The notes: a model not told the origin generated them from the letters alone. Shown: positions 1-7,870, numbered from the stretch's first letter. The stretch: DNA of 32,720 nucleotides from Microbacterium sp. 5K110 (GCF_005774735.1 NZ_VBUM01000035.1:1-32720), one strand, 5' to 3'. Made by a program: numbers and translations.

Positions 1-1054
1 GCGTCGGCGTGGGGGTCGGCGTCGGGTCGGGGGCCGCGAAGAGCTCGCGCACGGCCTCCGCCGCCTGGTCGCTCGCGAACGCGGCGCCGGCGGCGTTCGG
101 GTGCAGCGCACCGCGGCGGACACCGCCGAACGGGAGACCGCTGACCGGGATGCTGTCCGGCGACAGGGTGAGCGTGATGCCGTTGACGTACGAGTCGGAC
201 GGGTTGCAGGGCGTGTGCGCGACGGAGTCGGCGGCCAACGAGACGTAGGTCGCTCCCGCCGCTACGGTCGCGGCGGCCATCGCCTCGTCGAGATGCGTCT
301 CGGTCTCGTGGAGCAGCGTCACGTCGACGTCGGTGTAGGGGAACGCGTTCGTCCGGAAGCCCAGTCCCTGGAACAGGCCGGAGTAGCAGCCTCCGCTCGG
401 CGTGTGCGCGGAGTCGGGGGCCAGGGCCGGGTAGCCGATGACGATGATCTCGGCGTGGGGCGCGCGCGCCTGGATCGCCGCCAGTGCCGAGGTCAGAGCG
501 GGCGCCACCGTCGTGTCGATCTGCGTCGACAGGGTGTTCACCGGCCCGGACGGGGTGTCCACGATGAACTGCTCCCGGCAGGTCGCGTGGGTTTGCCCGT
601 CGATGCTCCCGACGACCGGCCCGGCGGCCGACAGCGCGACGCACATCTGGCCGATGTTCCAGAAGCCGAGGTCGTTGCCGCCGATCGTGAGGGTGACGAG
701 TGCGGTGTCGGCATCCAGCGAGTCGGACTGCGCGGGTGCGGTCCCCCCGCCGACGGACTGCGGGGTGTCGACGACGTTCGCGATCACGGCCCCACCGCAC
801 GAACGATCATCGAGGGCGAAGCCGAACTCGGCCGCCAGAAGGTGGGGGTAGTTCTGATCGGACTGATCGCACCCCGGACCGGGCTGAGTGGCCGCGAGCG
901 GAAGCCCCCAGGCCGCGGCGTAGGAGTCGCCGAGCGCGACGTACGAGCGGCCCGTGAGGTCGGGAACGGCGGCAGTGGCGGGAGCGCCGGCGACCAGGAA
1001 TGCCGAGACGGCGAGGAGGGCGAGACCGGCACCGGAGGCGAGGAGACGACGCAT
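1..1054 (-). CDS. Secreted SGNH/GDSL-family hydrolase (3' end outside window)
   Basis: Partial gene read from the ATG at 1054 to the left edge, about 351 codons visible. The protein begins with a Sec-type signal peptide (MRR, then a hydrophobic core, ending near residue 29 with ATA-AVP). SGNH blocks follow in order: block I GDSY with nucleophile Ser44, block III GGND near residues 123-126, and block V with HPN (ALHPNAAGA) near the end. Paired cysteines fit an extracellular enzyme. Family members are esterases or lipases acting outside the cell; the substrate cannot be told. After the catalytic domain the chain enters a Pro-Thr repeat (PTPTPTPT) at the window edge, which suggests a linker to a further domain or wall anchor. 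A -10-like TACCGT lies 7 bases before the ATG, so the transcript may be leaderless. Confidence 0.88.
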   Translation of the reverse strand, partial: MRRLLASGAGLALLAVSAFLVAGAPATAAVPDLTGRSYVALGDSYAAAWGLPLAATQPGPGCDQSDQNYPHLLAAEFGFALDDRSCGGAVIANVVDTPQSVGGGTAPAQSDSLDADTALVTLTIGGNDLGFWNIGQMCVALSAAGPVVGSIDGQTHATCREQFIVDTPSGPVNTLSTQIDTTVAPALTSALAAIQARAPHAEIIVIGYPALAPDSAHTPSGGCYSGLFQGLGFRTNAFPYTDVDVTLLHETETHLDEAMAAATVAAGATYVSLAADSVAHTPCNPSDSYVNGITLTLSPDSIPVSGLPFGGVRRGALHPNAAGAAFASDQAAEAVRELFAAPDPTPTPTPT

Positions 1055-1161
1055 TCGGCCGACGGTAGGGCGTCTCGCACCCGCCTCCCGTCGGATGGGG
1101 CTCAGAGGGCGTGGAATTCACCCCCGCGGCCACCGTGGCACGCGGCCGTCTCCCCCACGCG

Positions 1162-2031
1162 TCACGCGCCGTCGCGGACCGCGCCGACGACCGCGCGCGC
1201 CCCCTCCACCGACATGACGATCGAGTAGTGGTCGGTCCCCTCCGCCCGACGCACCTCCCTCAGCAGCGGGTTCTCCCGACGCACGCGGACCAGGTCGGGG
1301 TACAGCGGGGGCACCTCCGCGCGCAGACCCCGCTCGGCGGCGAGCAGCACCGTCGGCCGCGGCATCCGGTCGAGTGCACGAGCGATGTCTGTGCCGGTGT
1401 TCTGGTCGATCGAGTCCGCTTCCACGGTGGCGAGGGTCGTCGCGGGTCGCAACTCCGGCGGGTCGCCGACCAGGTCATAGCCGAAGTACTCGTCGAGCAG
1501 CGGATCCTCACGCCCGGTGAACGCGGGGTGGCCGCGCCAGAAGTCGCGATAGGCCGCGCGATCCGGGAACCGCATCTCCAGCCGCGCGGCGACCGGGCCG
1601 AGCACGTGGCGGACGGCCTCGGCCGGCGCCATCCCGGCCGGCAGATCGAGCGGCAGACCACCGTCGACGAGCACGACCCGCTCCACGCGATCCGCATGCC
1701 GATCCGCGAACACCGCCGAGACGAACGCCCCCATCGAGTGCCCGACGACAACGGCCCGCTCGACGCCCGTGGCATCCAGGATCGCGGCGAGATCGTCGGC
1801 GTGTGCGGCCATTCCGAACGGCCCATCCACGTCGGCGCTGCGCCCGCGTCCGCGCAGGTCGGGCGCGATCAGGCGCGCGTCGGGAGAATCGCCGGCGACC
1901 CACGACCACGCGAGGTGCGACGCGGTGACGCCGTGCACGAGCAGCCACGGGAGGCCTTCGGCATCCGGATGCCACTCCCCCACGTGCAGCGTCCCCCCGG
2001 GGATGGAGACCTCATGGGTGAGATCGGTCAC
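1162..2031 (-). CDS. Alpha/beta hydrolase
   Basis: A 289-residue protein of the alpha/beta-hydrolase fold. It shows the oxyanion segment LLVHGVTASHLAWSW near the N-terminus, the nucleophile elbow GHSMGA (Ser in GxSxG), and a C-terminal His in GTDHYSIV. The start is taken as the GTG at 2031, because that GTG overlaps the stop of the upstream Nudix gene in a GTGA arrangement. A much longer open frame continues upstream, but it only shadows the Nudix gene. No signal peptide is visible, so a cytoplasmic esterase, epoxide-hydrolase-like or lactonase-like enzyme is plausible. The substrate is unknown. The coupling to a Nudix hydrolase suggests co-expression, not a known pathway. Confidence 0.87.
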   Translation of the reverse strand: MTDLTHEVSIPGGTLHVGEWHPDAEGLPWLLVHGVTASHLAWSWVAGDSPDARLIAPDLRGRGRSADVDGPFGMAAHADDLAAILDATGVERAVVVGHSMGAFVSAVFADRHADRVERVVLVDGGLPLDLPAGMAPAEAVRHVLGPVAARLEMRFPDRAAYRDFWRGHPAFTGREDPLLDEYFGYDLVGDPPELRPATTLATVEADSIDQNTGTDIARALDRMPRPTVLLAAERGLRAEVPPLYPDLVRVRRENPLLREVRRAEGTDHYSIVMSVEGARAVVGAVRDGA

Positions 2032-2549
2032 CGCACCTCCCGGACGCGCTCGCGCAGGGTGTCCCACAGCTGATCGAAGCGCGCGTTCCACGGACCGGCG
2101 AACATCCCGGCCTGCCAGCGGCGGTGCACCTCGTCGAGCTCGACCCACTCGGCCGCCTGGACTTCTTCGGGGTCCACGGTCGGTGCGGGTTCCCCCTCGA
2201 CACGCGTGATCCAGAGGTCGAACAGCGCACGGTCCTCGACGACGCGGCCCACGAGCGCGAGATCGTCCGGAAGGACGGAAAATCCGACCTCTTCGTCGAG
2301 TTCGCGCATCGCTCCGCGCCGACTCGATTCGCCGCGCAGCGCGCTTCCCGCTGGGAACTCCCACGCCAGCGGATAGTCCTTCCCTTCGGCGCGGAGGCTC
2401 ACGAGCACCCGCCCCGTGGATGCCACCACGCAGACGGATGCCACGACGTGGAACGCCCCGGCCGGGACCGGCCCGTCGCCGCGTCGGTGGAGCGTTCCGG
2501 TGGGCGTGCCCTGGACGTCGGTGACGTCCCACATCTCGTCGTCGGCCAT
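2028..2549 (-). CDS. Nudix hydrolase
   Basis: A 173-residue protein carrying a complete Nudix box: Gly, five residues, Glu, seven residues, then RELDEEVGF, matching GX5EX7REUXEEXGU. Nudix enzymes hydrolyse nucleoside diphosphates linked to another moiety; the DLWITRVEGE stretch and overall shape recall the NUDIX proteins often labelled IPP-isomerase-like, but the substrate is not readable. The ATG at 2549 (MADDEMWDVTD) is chosen over the longer frame, which would run into the terminator and the tRNA remnant. The stop overlaps the GTG of the downstream alpha/beta hydrolase by four bases, indicating translational coupling. Confidence 0.88.
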   Translation of the reverse strand: MADDEMWDVTDVQGTPTGTLHRRGDGPVPAGAFHVVASVCVVASTGRVLVSLRAEGKDYPLAWEFPAGSALRGESSRRGAMRELDEEVGFSVLPDDLALVGRVVEDRALFDLWITRVEGEPAPTVDPEEVQAAEWVELDEVHRRWQAGMFAGPWNARFDQLWDTLRERVREVR

Positions 2550-2604
2550 GCCGCCATCCTCGCGTCGGCACCGCGGAGACAGCCCGCGACACCCCGCGAC
2601 GACG

Positions 2605-2634
2605 AAAAGGCCCCACCCGTGAGGGTGAGGGCCT
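2605..2634 (-). terminator. Rho-independent terminator behind the tRNA-Lys remnant
   Basis: On the minus strand an 11-pair GC-rich stem with one bulged base (AGGCCCTCACCC against GGGTGGGGCCT) is followed by TTTT. It lies directly downstream of the tRNA-Lys 3' fragment and is probably the original chromosomal terminator of that tRNA gene, before island insertion. Confidence 0.7.
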
Positions 2635-2639
2635 GCATT

Positions 2640-2674
2640 GTGCACCCCCCGGGACTTGAACCCAGAACCCACTG
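2640..2674. repeat. Left attachment repeat of the island (att)
   Basis: A 35-base direct repeat matching 7941-7975 except for one C/T difference at its eleventh base. It covers the tRNA-Lys discriminator base, 3' acceptor strand, T arm, variable region and most of the 3' anticodon stem. Identity stops at the anticodon stem, which places the likely crossover there. Confidence 0.75.
2641..2674 (-). pseudogene. tRNA-Lys 3' fragment
   Basis: This is the displaced 3' end of a tRNA-Lys gene: anticodon-stem 3' strand, variable loop, T arm (CTGGG TTCAAGT CCCGG) and acceptor 3' strand. There is no 5' half upstream. It differs from the intact tRNA by one base in the T stem, which still pairs as G·U, and it keeps a terminator behind it. 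It is not expected to give a functional tRNA. Confidence 0.75.
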
Positions 2675-2829
2675 TTCGATTAGACGCGATATGCAGCGTT
2701 AGGCGGCGTTACCGAGCGCGTGGGGAAGACTGTGGAAAACCCCGGTCAGCGGGTGTTTGGTCGAGAGTTAGCCATAACGGTGGATCGCTTCGCTTCTCGG
2801 AAGCATCCTGGCCAGATCCTGACTACGGT

Positions 2830-3171
2830 CTAGACCGTCTGAAGATCGAACGGTGGTGTCCAACCCTCTGCTCTGCACAACTCTGCGAGCGGCTGCTCCA
2901 GGGCGCGCTTCATCTCAGGATGCTCGGGCAAGTCGTTAATGCGCATACCGATGACGTGGAGGCCAGTGATCTCCGTTGCGGGCCAGGCAATGTCCCTCCG
3001 TACCGCGATGAGGAAGTCGGCCATGAGGCGCATCGTGATGAGCGTCGGTGGGGACGACGCCGACGCCACCCTGAAACGGTAGAAGGTCTCGACTGCTTCA
3101 TCTGAGCCCCAGATCGCAACGAACGAGGAGAAGTCCGCCATCACGTCCTCTAGACGCTCAGCCCACTCCAC
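2830..3171 (-). CDS. Truncated hypothetical protein in the island
   Basis: An open frame of up to 113 residues with GTG at 3171 and an internal ATG giving MADFSSFVAIWGSDEA. I do not recognise a named family with confidence. The pattern VAIWGSDEAVETFYRF followed by a MADFLIAVRRDI segment resembles the C-terminal part of larger uncharacterised mobile-element proteins, so this may be a gene fragment. Its 5' end runs into the broken recombinase (overlap 3158-3171), consistent with a deletion junction near 3165. The stop codon sits inside a perfect 14-base palindrome (2825-2838). The 2675-2829 stretch between this ORF and the tRNA remnant holds no recognisable gene. Confidence 0.4.
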   Translation of the reverse strand: MEWAERLEDVMADFSSFVAIWGSDEAVETFYRFRVASASSPPTLITMRLMADFLIAVRRDIAWPATEITGLHVIGMRINDLPEHPEMKRALEQPLAELCRAEGWTPPFDLQTV

Positions 3172-3420
3172 GTTGCTGCAGTTCGTCGGCGATCTGTTTG
3201 AGGTTGCGGACGGAGCGGCCGAGCCGGTCGAGTTTCGTGACGACGAGGGAGTCCCCCTCCCTCAGGTAACCGAGAGCATCGGTCAGCGCGGGTCGCTTCG
3301 CCAGGGTGCCGGAGGCGTGCTCGACAAAGATCTTGTCGCAGCCGGCCGCTTCGAGAGCGTCGGTCTGACCGTCAGGGTTCTGATCTCGTCGAGACGCGCG
3401 CGTACCCGACAACGCGCCGT
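3158..3420 (-). pseudogene. Serine recombinase (resolvase/invertase) N-terminal remnant
   Basis: The translated stretch from DQNPDGQTDALEAAGC through FVEHASGTLAKRPAL to LVVTKLDRLGRSVRNL is the N-terminal catalytic domain of a Tn3-resolvase/Pin-type serine recombinase. The expected start VVGYARVSTR, with the catalytic Ser, is present but in another frame, so there is a frameshift around 3386. No start codon precedes it in that frame before a stop. The protein ends after QQRGVG, roughly 100 residues short of the family length, losing the DNA-binding helix-turn-helix domain. It is dead, but it shows a past mobile element in the island. Confidence 0.8.
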
Positions 3421-3484
3421 CTTCAACGGACCATTCGTTCGATGTCTCGCAAACGGTCGTTCATATTCACGATCACGATCACCA

Positions 3485-4186
3485 TCACTGATCTTGTATG
3501 CCGGGTTGCATGAGTCGCCCTAGCCAGGTGGTTAGCAGTGACGTTTCCGCTGAGCCCAGGAGGTCGGGGTGGGCATTGGCGTGTTCGATCGTGCGGGTGA
3601 TGTGATCGCGTGCGGAGTGGGCTGAGCCGCTGGTGCCGGTGATTGCGGCGAGAGCCCCTTCGCGGACGGCGACGGACAAAGCGCGGTCTTCGGCGGCGAG
3701 AACGATCTGGCGGAGAGTGACGCCGATGTTGGTGACCAGGATGTGCGCGGCCGCTTGGTCGGGGGTTACCGCGAGACGGCCCTGCTGCGCGGCCCGAGCG
3801 GTGAGAGTCCGAAGGATCTCGCTGGGACGCGCCTGAGGCTCGGGAGAGTACCCGGGGCGGACTTTCCCGTACATCAGCGTGTAGAAGCCGGGGTTGGCCA
3901 GCCCGAACGCTACGTGCGCATCCCATCCGGCGCGGATGTCTTGGATGGGGTCCCCGCTGGTTTCCGCGGATGATTTTTCTGCGAGGTAAAGGTCGAAGCC
4001 GCGCTCGATGACGGCTTCGATCAGGCCCTGTTTGTTGCCGAAGAAGTGATAGAGGGTGGGCATCTTCACTCCCACAGCGGCACAGATCGCGCGTAGCGAC
4101 ACCTCCTCGCCAGGAGCTGCGGCGATCATGTCCGCAGCCGCGTCTAGAAGACGGGTCCGTGTATCGCTTCGCACCTCATCTGTCAT
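3485..4186 (-). CDS. TetR-family transcriptional regulator
   Basis: A 233-residue protein with an N-terminal TetR helix-turn-helix (residues about 10-55: LLDAAADMIAAAPGEE, then LRAICAAVGVKMPTLYHFFG and NKQGLIEAVI). A longer C-terminal ligand-binding domain with a WxxHVxFGLANPGFYTLM segment follows, as seen in TetR proteins with a C-terminal WHG-like domain. The start is the ATG at 4186; a TACTAT -10 element sits 6 bases upstream, so the message is probably leaderless. It is divergent from the SDR gene across 66 bases, the usual arrangement for a local repressor of the SDR/NTF2/LtrA operon and of itself. The inducer is unknown. Confidence 0.88.
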   Translation of the reverse strand: MTDEVRSDTRTRLLDAAADMIAAAPGEEVSLRAICAAVGVKMPTLYHFFGNKQGLIEAVIERGFDLYLAEKSSAETSGDPIQDIRAGWDAHVAFGLANPGFYTLMYGKVRPGYSPEPQARPSEILRTLTARAAQQGRLAVTPDQAAAHILVTNIGVTLRQIVLAAEDRALSVAVREGALAAITGTSGSAHSARDHITRTIEHANAHPDLLGSAETSLLTTWLGRLMQPGIQDQ

Positions 4187-4252
4187 GTCGCTATAGTAAC
4201 CCGTAGCAGTGATACATGGCTGCATAGAGCCGACACACGAAGGAGAATCGCA
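4187..4252. promoter_or_regulatory. Divergent promoter/operator region tetR–SDR
   Basis: A 66-base AT-richer gap between the divergent TetR and SDR genes. It contains a minus-strand TACTAT -10 (4193-4198) 6 bases before the tetR ATG and an AAGGAGA ribosome-binding site before the SDR ATG. A TetR operator is expected here, but I could not find a convincing long palindrome; only imperfect dyads around 4192-4225. Confidence 0.5.
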
Positions 4253-5008
4253 ATGACTGTTCACACCCTGAAAGGCAAGAACGTTCTCGTCGCTGCAGGC
4301 GCGAAGAACCTCGGCGGCCTGATCAGCCGTCAGGCCGCAGATGCGGGGGCCAACGTCGCCATTCACTACAACTCCGACTCCACGCGCCCGGACGCCGAGG
4401 CCACCCTTGCCGCCGTTGAGGCGGCCGGTGGACGCGGCGTCATCCTCAGCGGAGACCTCACGGTTCCGGAGAACGTGACCAAGCTCTTCGCCGACGCCGA
4501 AGCCGCTCTTGGCAAGATCGATGTCGCGGTGAACACCGTGGGTAAGGTGCTGCGCAAGCCCATCGTCGACACCTCTGAGGAGGAGTACGACGCCATGTTC
4601 GACGTCAACAGCAAGGCCGCGTACTTCTTCATCAAGGAAGCGGGCAAGAACATCGCAGACGGCGGCAAGGTCATCACCCTCGTGACCTCCCTCCTCGCGG
4701 CATTCACTGATGGCTACTCCACCTATGCCGGCGGTAAGAGCCCCGTCGAGCACTTCACCCGCGCTGCGGCGAAGGAGTTTGCGGAGCGCGGGATCTCGGT
4801 CACCGCGATCGCTCCGGGGCCGATGGACACCCCGTTCTTCTACGGGCAGGAAACCCCCGAGCGGGTGGAGTTCCACAAGTCGCAGGCCATGGGTGGTCAG
4901 CTCACCCAGATCGAGGACATCGCCCCCATCGTGGCGTTCCTGGCAACCGAGGGCTGGTGGATCACCGGGCAGACCATCTTCGCCAACGGCGGATACACCA
5001 CCCGCTAA
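4253..5008 (+). CDS. SDR-family oxidoreductase
   Basis: A 251-residue classical short-chain dehydrogenase/reductase. The nucleotide-binding turn is GAKNLGG near residues 16-22 (a variant of TGxxxGxG). NTVGK replaces the NNAG motif, a catalytic Ser lies in LVTSLLAAF, and the YAGGK segment supplies the YxxxK pair. APGPMDTPFF and a C-terminal ITGQTIFANGG follow as in the family. It should catalyse NAD(P)-dependent oxidation or reduction of an alcohol/carbonyl substrate in the cytoplasm; the substrate is not deducible. A good AAGGAGA site precedes the ATG. It is the first gene of a plus-strand operon controlled presumably by the divergent TetR protein. Confidence 0.9.
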   Translation: MTVHTLKGKNVLVAAGAKNLGGLISRQAADAGANVAIHYNSDSTRPDAEATLAAVEAAGGRGVILSGDLTVPENVTKLFADAEAALGKIDVAVNTVGKVLRKPIVDTSEEEYDAMFDVNSKAAYFFIKEAGKNIADGGKVITLVTSLLAAFTDGYSTYAGGKSPVEHFTRAAAKEFAERGISVTAIAPGPMDTPFFYGQETPERVEFHKSQAMGGQLTQIEDIAPIVAFLATEGWWITGQTIFANGGYTTR

Positions 5009-5031
5009 ACCGGGCCGAAGGAGCACACTTC

Positions 5032-5367
5032 ATGAGCAGCAATGTGACCGTCCCCGCCCCCGTGCAGGCGTTCGTGGACGCCATCAACTCCGCCGACACC
5101 GATGCATTCGTCGACCTCTTCACCCCCGACGGGTTGGTGAACGACTGGGACACGGAATACACCGGCCATGAGGGGGTGCGCCGATGGGCGGACTCTGACG
5201 CCATCGGCGCCCTTGCGAAGATGACCTTGCTGACGGCGAGCACCGAGGCTGACACCACGACGGTCCGCTTTGACTGGAGCAGCCGCGTGTTTAACGGTGA
5301 GTCCACGGGCATCTTCGTCGTCCACGACGAACGCCTCCGCAGCTTCACCATCCCGCCGAACCACTGA
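5032..5367 (+). CDS. NTF2-like/SnoaL-type small protein
   Basis: A 111-residue protein with the typical opening of the NTF2-like superfamily: an N-terminal helix VQAFVDAINSADTDAFVDLF, then a glycine-containing DGLVNDWDTEYTGHEGVRRW segment and beta strands to the end (IFVVHDERLRSFTIPP). Members act as small isomerases/hydrolases or as ligand-binding proteins, and often accompany SDR genes. The ATG at 5032 is chosen because AAGGAG lies just upstream; the longer frame would overlap the SDR gene. It lies 23 bases after the SDR stop, so the two are co-transcribed and may act on the same compound. Confidence 0.78.
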   Translation: MSSNVTVPAPVQAFVDAINSADTDAFVDLFTPDGLVNDWDTEYTGHEGVRRWADSDAIGALAKMTLLTASTEADTTTVRFDWSSRVFNGESTGIFVVHDERLRSFTIPPNH

Positions 5368-5458
5368 CCCGTTTCGGCACTCCCGTCGGCGCCCCACGAC
5401 CCGCCCACGCGCCTCGTGGGGCGCTGACGCACACCGGTTCACGACCCAAGGAAACGAC

Positions 5459-6631
5459 ATGTCCACCACACCCCTCACCGGTGCTCTTCGACGCATGACT
5501 GGCCGCGACCCGCACGAGCGGGGGCGCGCTGCTAGTCCACTCGAGCTGTTCTTCGACCTGGTGTTCGTGGTCGCGGTGTCGTTCTCCTCCGTGCAGCTGC
5601 ACCACATGGAAGCGAGCGGCAACCTAGGACTGGGAGTCCTGGGATACCTGATGGTGTTTTTCGCGATCTGGTGGTCATGGATGAACTTCACCTGGTTCGC
5701 CACCTCGTTCGACACCGACGACTGGCTGTACCGCATCCTCACCTTTGTGCAGATGGCCGGCGTCCTCGTCCTCGCCTCCGGCGCCGCCGACGCCATGGAA
5801 CACCACGACTTCGCCGTCATCACCCTCGGGTACGCGATCATGCGCCTCGCGCTGGTTACACAATGGCTTCGCGTCGCCCTCACCAATCCGCCCCTCCGCG
5901 GCACCGCGCTCCGCTACGCCGCCGGTATCACCGCCGTCCAGATCGCGTGGATCCTCCGACTTGCCCTGCCTGAGGCGGCCGGGTTCATTGGGTTCTTCGT
6001 TCTCGCCGCTGCGGAGATCGCGGTCCCGATCTGGGCGGAGTCCCACCGGCCGACACCATGGAACCCGCACCACATCACCGAACGGTATGGACTGTTCACC
6101 CTCATCCTGCTCGGCGAATCCATCCTCGCCTCAGCTAATGCCGTCGTCGAAGCGCTCGAAGCAGGAAACCACATCCCTGAACTGCTCACTATCTCCGCGG
6201 CAGGCCTCGCCATCGCCGCCGGCATGTGGTGGATCTACTTTTCCCGCGAACACCACCACCACATCAACTCGCTACGCTCATCACTGACCTACGGCTACAC
6301 CCACTACCTCATCTTCGCCGCAGCCGGCGCCTATTCCGCCGGCATCGAAGTCATAATCGACACCACAACCCACCACGCCCACACAACCGAGCTCACCGCC
6401 GCAGCCACCCTCACCATCCCCGTCGCCCTATTCATCCTCAGCATCTGGGCCCTCACCATACGCACCACCCTCAGCACCCCCCGCAACGCCACCATGCTGG
6501 CCGCCGCAGGGGTAGTGCTAGGCGCGACCTTCCTGCCCGGGCTCGGTGTGATCGTCACAGTCGCCGTCGGAACGGCCATCGCTGCCGCCACCACAAGTCG
6601 AACTCACCCCGCCCACACGCATCGTCCATAA
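5459..6631 (+). CDS. Low temperature requirement protein A (LtrA) family membrane protein
   Basis: A 390-residue polytopic membrane protein. It opens with a soluble TGRDPHERGRAASPLELFFD segment leading into the first membrane helix (FDLVFVVAVSFSS), and it contains the family hallmark ERYGLFTLILLGESIL near the middle. Some ten to twelve hydrophobic helices follow the usual LtrA pattern. The family was named from Listeria, where it is linked to growth in the cold; its molecular function is not established. A His-rich loop, EHHHHINS, occurs near two thirds of the length. It is the third gene of the island operon, about 90 bases after the NTF2-like gene, and its stop is only 9 bases before the insertion sequence. 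Confidence 0.87.
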   Translation: MSTTPLTGALRRMTGRDPHERGRAASPLELFFDLVFVVAVSFSSVQLHHMEASGNLGLGVLGYLMVFFAIWWSWMNFTWFATSFDTDDWLYRILTFVQMAGVLVLASGAADAMEHHDFAVITLGYAIMRLALVTQWLRVALTNPPLRGTALRYAAGITAVQIAWILRLALPEAAGFIGFFVLAAAEIAVPIWAESHRPTPWNPHHITERYGLFTLILLGESILASANAVVEALEAGNHIPELLTISAAGLAIAAGMWWIYFSREHHHHINSLRSSLTYGYTHYLIFAAAGAYSAGIEVIIDTTTHHAHTTELTAAATLTIPVALFILSIWALTIRTTLSTPRNATMLAAAGVVLGATFLPGLGVIVTVAVGTAIAAATTSRTHPAHTHRP

Positions 6632-6640
6632 AGCCCCTGA

Positions 6641-6668
6641 GGGTTATAGGCCAAAAAGTGTGTATGAG
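6641..6668 (+). repeat. Left terminal inverted repeat of the IS
   Basis: GGGTTATAGG then CCAAAAAGTG and TGTATGAG; it matches the reverse complement of 7843-7870 at 26 of 28 positions. Confidence 0.85.
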
Positions 6669-6732
6669 ATGGTCGTTTAGCCGCGTGATTTCGCGGTGAA
6701 ACGGGGATCGGTATGGTCCGCGACCCTTAGTC

Positions 6733-7833
6733 GTGGACCTTCCGACGAACTCGACGACTTGTCTGGTATGCGGGTCGCTGCTGGTGAAGAACGGGCGGAC
6801 GTCGGCAGGGACGCAGCGGTGGCGGTGCCCGTCGTGCGGAGCATCGTCGACTAGGCGCCGCCCCGACGTCGCGCGTCGAGAACAGCTCCGCCGGTTCGTG
6901 AACTGGATCGTAGGCAAGAGCACCCAAGCCGAAACAGATGGGACGGCGTCGGGACGATTCTTCCGCCGCCGGTCTGCGTGGTGTTGGGAGCTGGTTCCCG
7001 ATCTCGGAAAAGTCGAGACGGTCCACCACGCCGTCCTCGTCGACGGTGTCTGGGTAGGAACGTGGTGCCTACTGATCGCTCTCAGCGACACCGGACGCGT
7101 CCTGGCCTGGCAGTGGTGCGCCCGCGAATCGACCGCCGCGTGGGCTGCGTTGTTGGAACAGGTTCCCGCGCCCGCCGTCCTCGTCTCCGACGGCGGCTCC
7201 GGTCTACCCAGCGCGCTCAGACGATGCTGGCCAGAGACCGCGCATCAACGCTGCATCTTCCACCTGCAAATGAACATCACCCGCCATCTGACGCGACACC
7301 CGCGAACTACCGCCGGCCAAGCGTTACGACGCCTGGTGATGGACCTCAGCGCCGTCCGCGACGAAACCGCCGCGATCCAGTGGCAGCTTCGCCTCGAGCA
7401 GTGGTGGCAGGCCTTCGGTCACCTCACCCGGGAACGCACCATGTTCCGCAACGGACAGTGGGGCTTCACCCACGACCGCCTCCGCAAAGCCTGGCTACTG
7501 ATGCGCCTGGTCACACGCCGTCAGACCCTGTTCACTCACATCGTCTACGGCACCCCGCGCACGACCTCCGCGTTAGAGAGCCTCAACGCCCAAATCCGCG
7601 ACCTGCTACGCCGACACCGCGGAATGAGCGAACAGCACCGCCACCGCGCGGTCGAATGGTTCCTCACCCTCCGAGAACTTCCTCTCGAGCACGCCCTCGA
7701 CCTCGCACGCCCCACCGAGACCCCCATCCCCGCAGCGCACGTTGACGAACCCCTCGAGCCCGCCCTCTACGACACCGCCCTCAACCCCGAGGAAGGCCTC
7801 TGGACCCGAACCGGATGGGCAGGACGCGGCTAA
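6733..7833 (+). CDS. IS1249-like transposase
   Basis: A 366-residue transposase. The N-terminus carries a zinc ribbon with two CxxC pairs (CLVCG near residue 9 and CPSCG near residue 33), as in IS1249 and ISL3 proteins. A helix-turn-helix-like region follows (FVNWIVGKSTQAETDG, RRRSAWCWELVP). The DDE core can be read as Asp in VLVDGVWVGTW, Asp in VLVSDGGSG, the CIFHLQMN motif and the Glu of ALESLNAQIRDLLRRH. The start is GTG 6733; no strong ribosome-binding site is seen. The frame is open throughout, so the gene appears intact. IS1249 is my best family match; ISfinder would settle it. Confidence 0.85.
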   Translation: MDLPTNSTTCLVCGSLLVKNGRTSAGTQRWRCPSCGASSTRRRPDVARREQLRRFVNWIVGKSTQAETDGTASGRFFRRRSAWCWELVPDLGKVETVHHAVLVDGVWVGTWCLLIALSDTGRVLAWQWCARESTAAWAALLEQVPAPAVLVSDGGSGLPSALRRCWPETAHQRCIFHLQMNITRHLTRHPRTTAGQALRRLVMDLSAVRDETAAIQWQLRLEQWWQAFGHLTRERTMFRNGQWGFTHDRLRKAWLLMRLVTRRQTLFTHIVYGTPRTTSALESLNAQIRDLLRRHRGMSEQHRHRAVEWFLTLRELPLEHALDLARPTETPIPAAHVDEPLEPALYDTALNPEEGLWTRTGWAGRG

Positions 7834-7842
7834 CACGCCCGA

Positions 7843-7870
7843 CCCATACACACTTTTTGGCCGATAACCC
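7843..7870 (-). repeat. Right terminal inverted repeat of the IS
   Basis: Read on the minus strand it begins GGGTTATCGG then CCAAAAAGTG and TGTATGGG, pairing with the left end with two mismatches. Confidence 0.85.

Larger units (their letters stand above)
6641..7870 (+). mobile_element. IS1249-like insertion sequence (IS256 group)
   Basis: A 1230-base element with near-perfect 28-base terminal inverted repeats (6641-6668 and 7843-7870, two mismatches), both beginning GGGTTAT, and a single transposase gene. It looks intact and potentially active. The flanking eight bases, GCCCCTGA on the left and GATCCTGA on the right, agree at six positions. That may be a degraded target duplication or coincidence. 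The right end lies about 25 bases from the tRNA-Lys terminator, so the IS occupies the right edge of the island. Confidence 0.85.

Noticed and set aside
101..1228. Plus-strand frames opposite the SGNH hydrolase
   Set aside because: The minus strand encodes clear GDSY, GGND and HPN motifs and a signal peptide.
2731..2739. TGTGGAAAA, resembling a DnaA box, near the left island edge
   Set aside because: A single copy, with no cluster, AT-rich stretch or replication gene; not enough for an origin.
3471..3492. Short GATCAC-type tandem repeat upstream of the recombinase remnant
   Set aside because: Only about three imperfect units; no spacers or cas genes, so not CRISPR, and no evident function.
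4187..4252. A clear TetR palindrome in the tetR–SDR gap
   Set aside because: Only imperfect dyads were found; no operator sequence is claimed.
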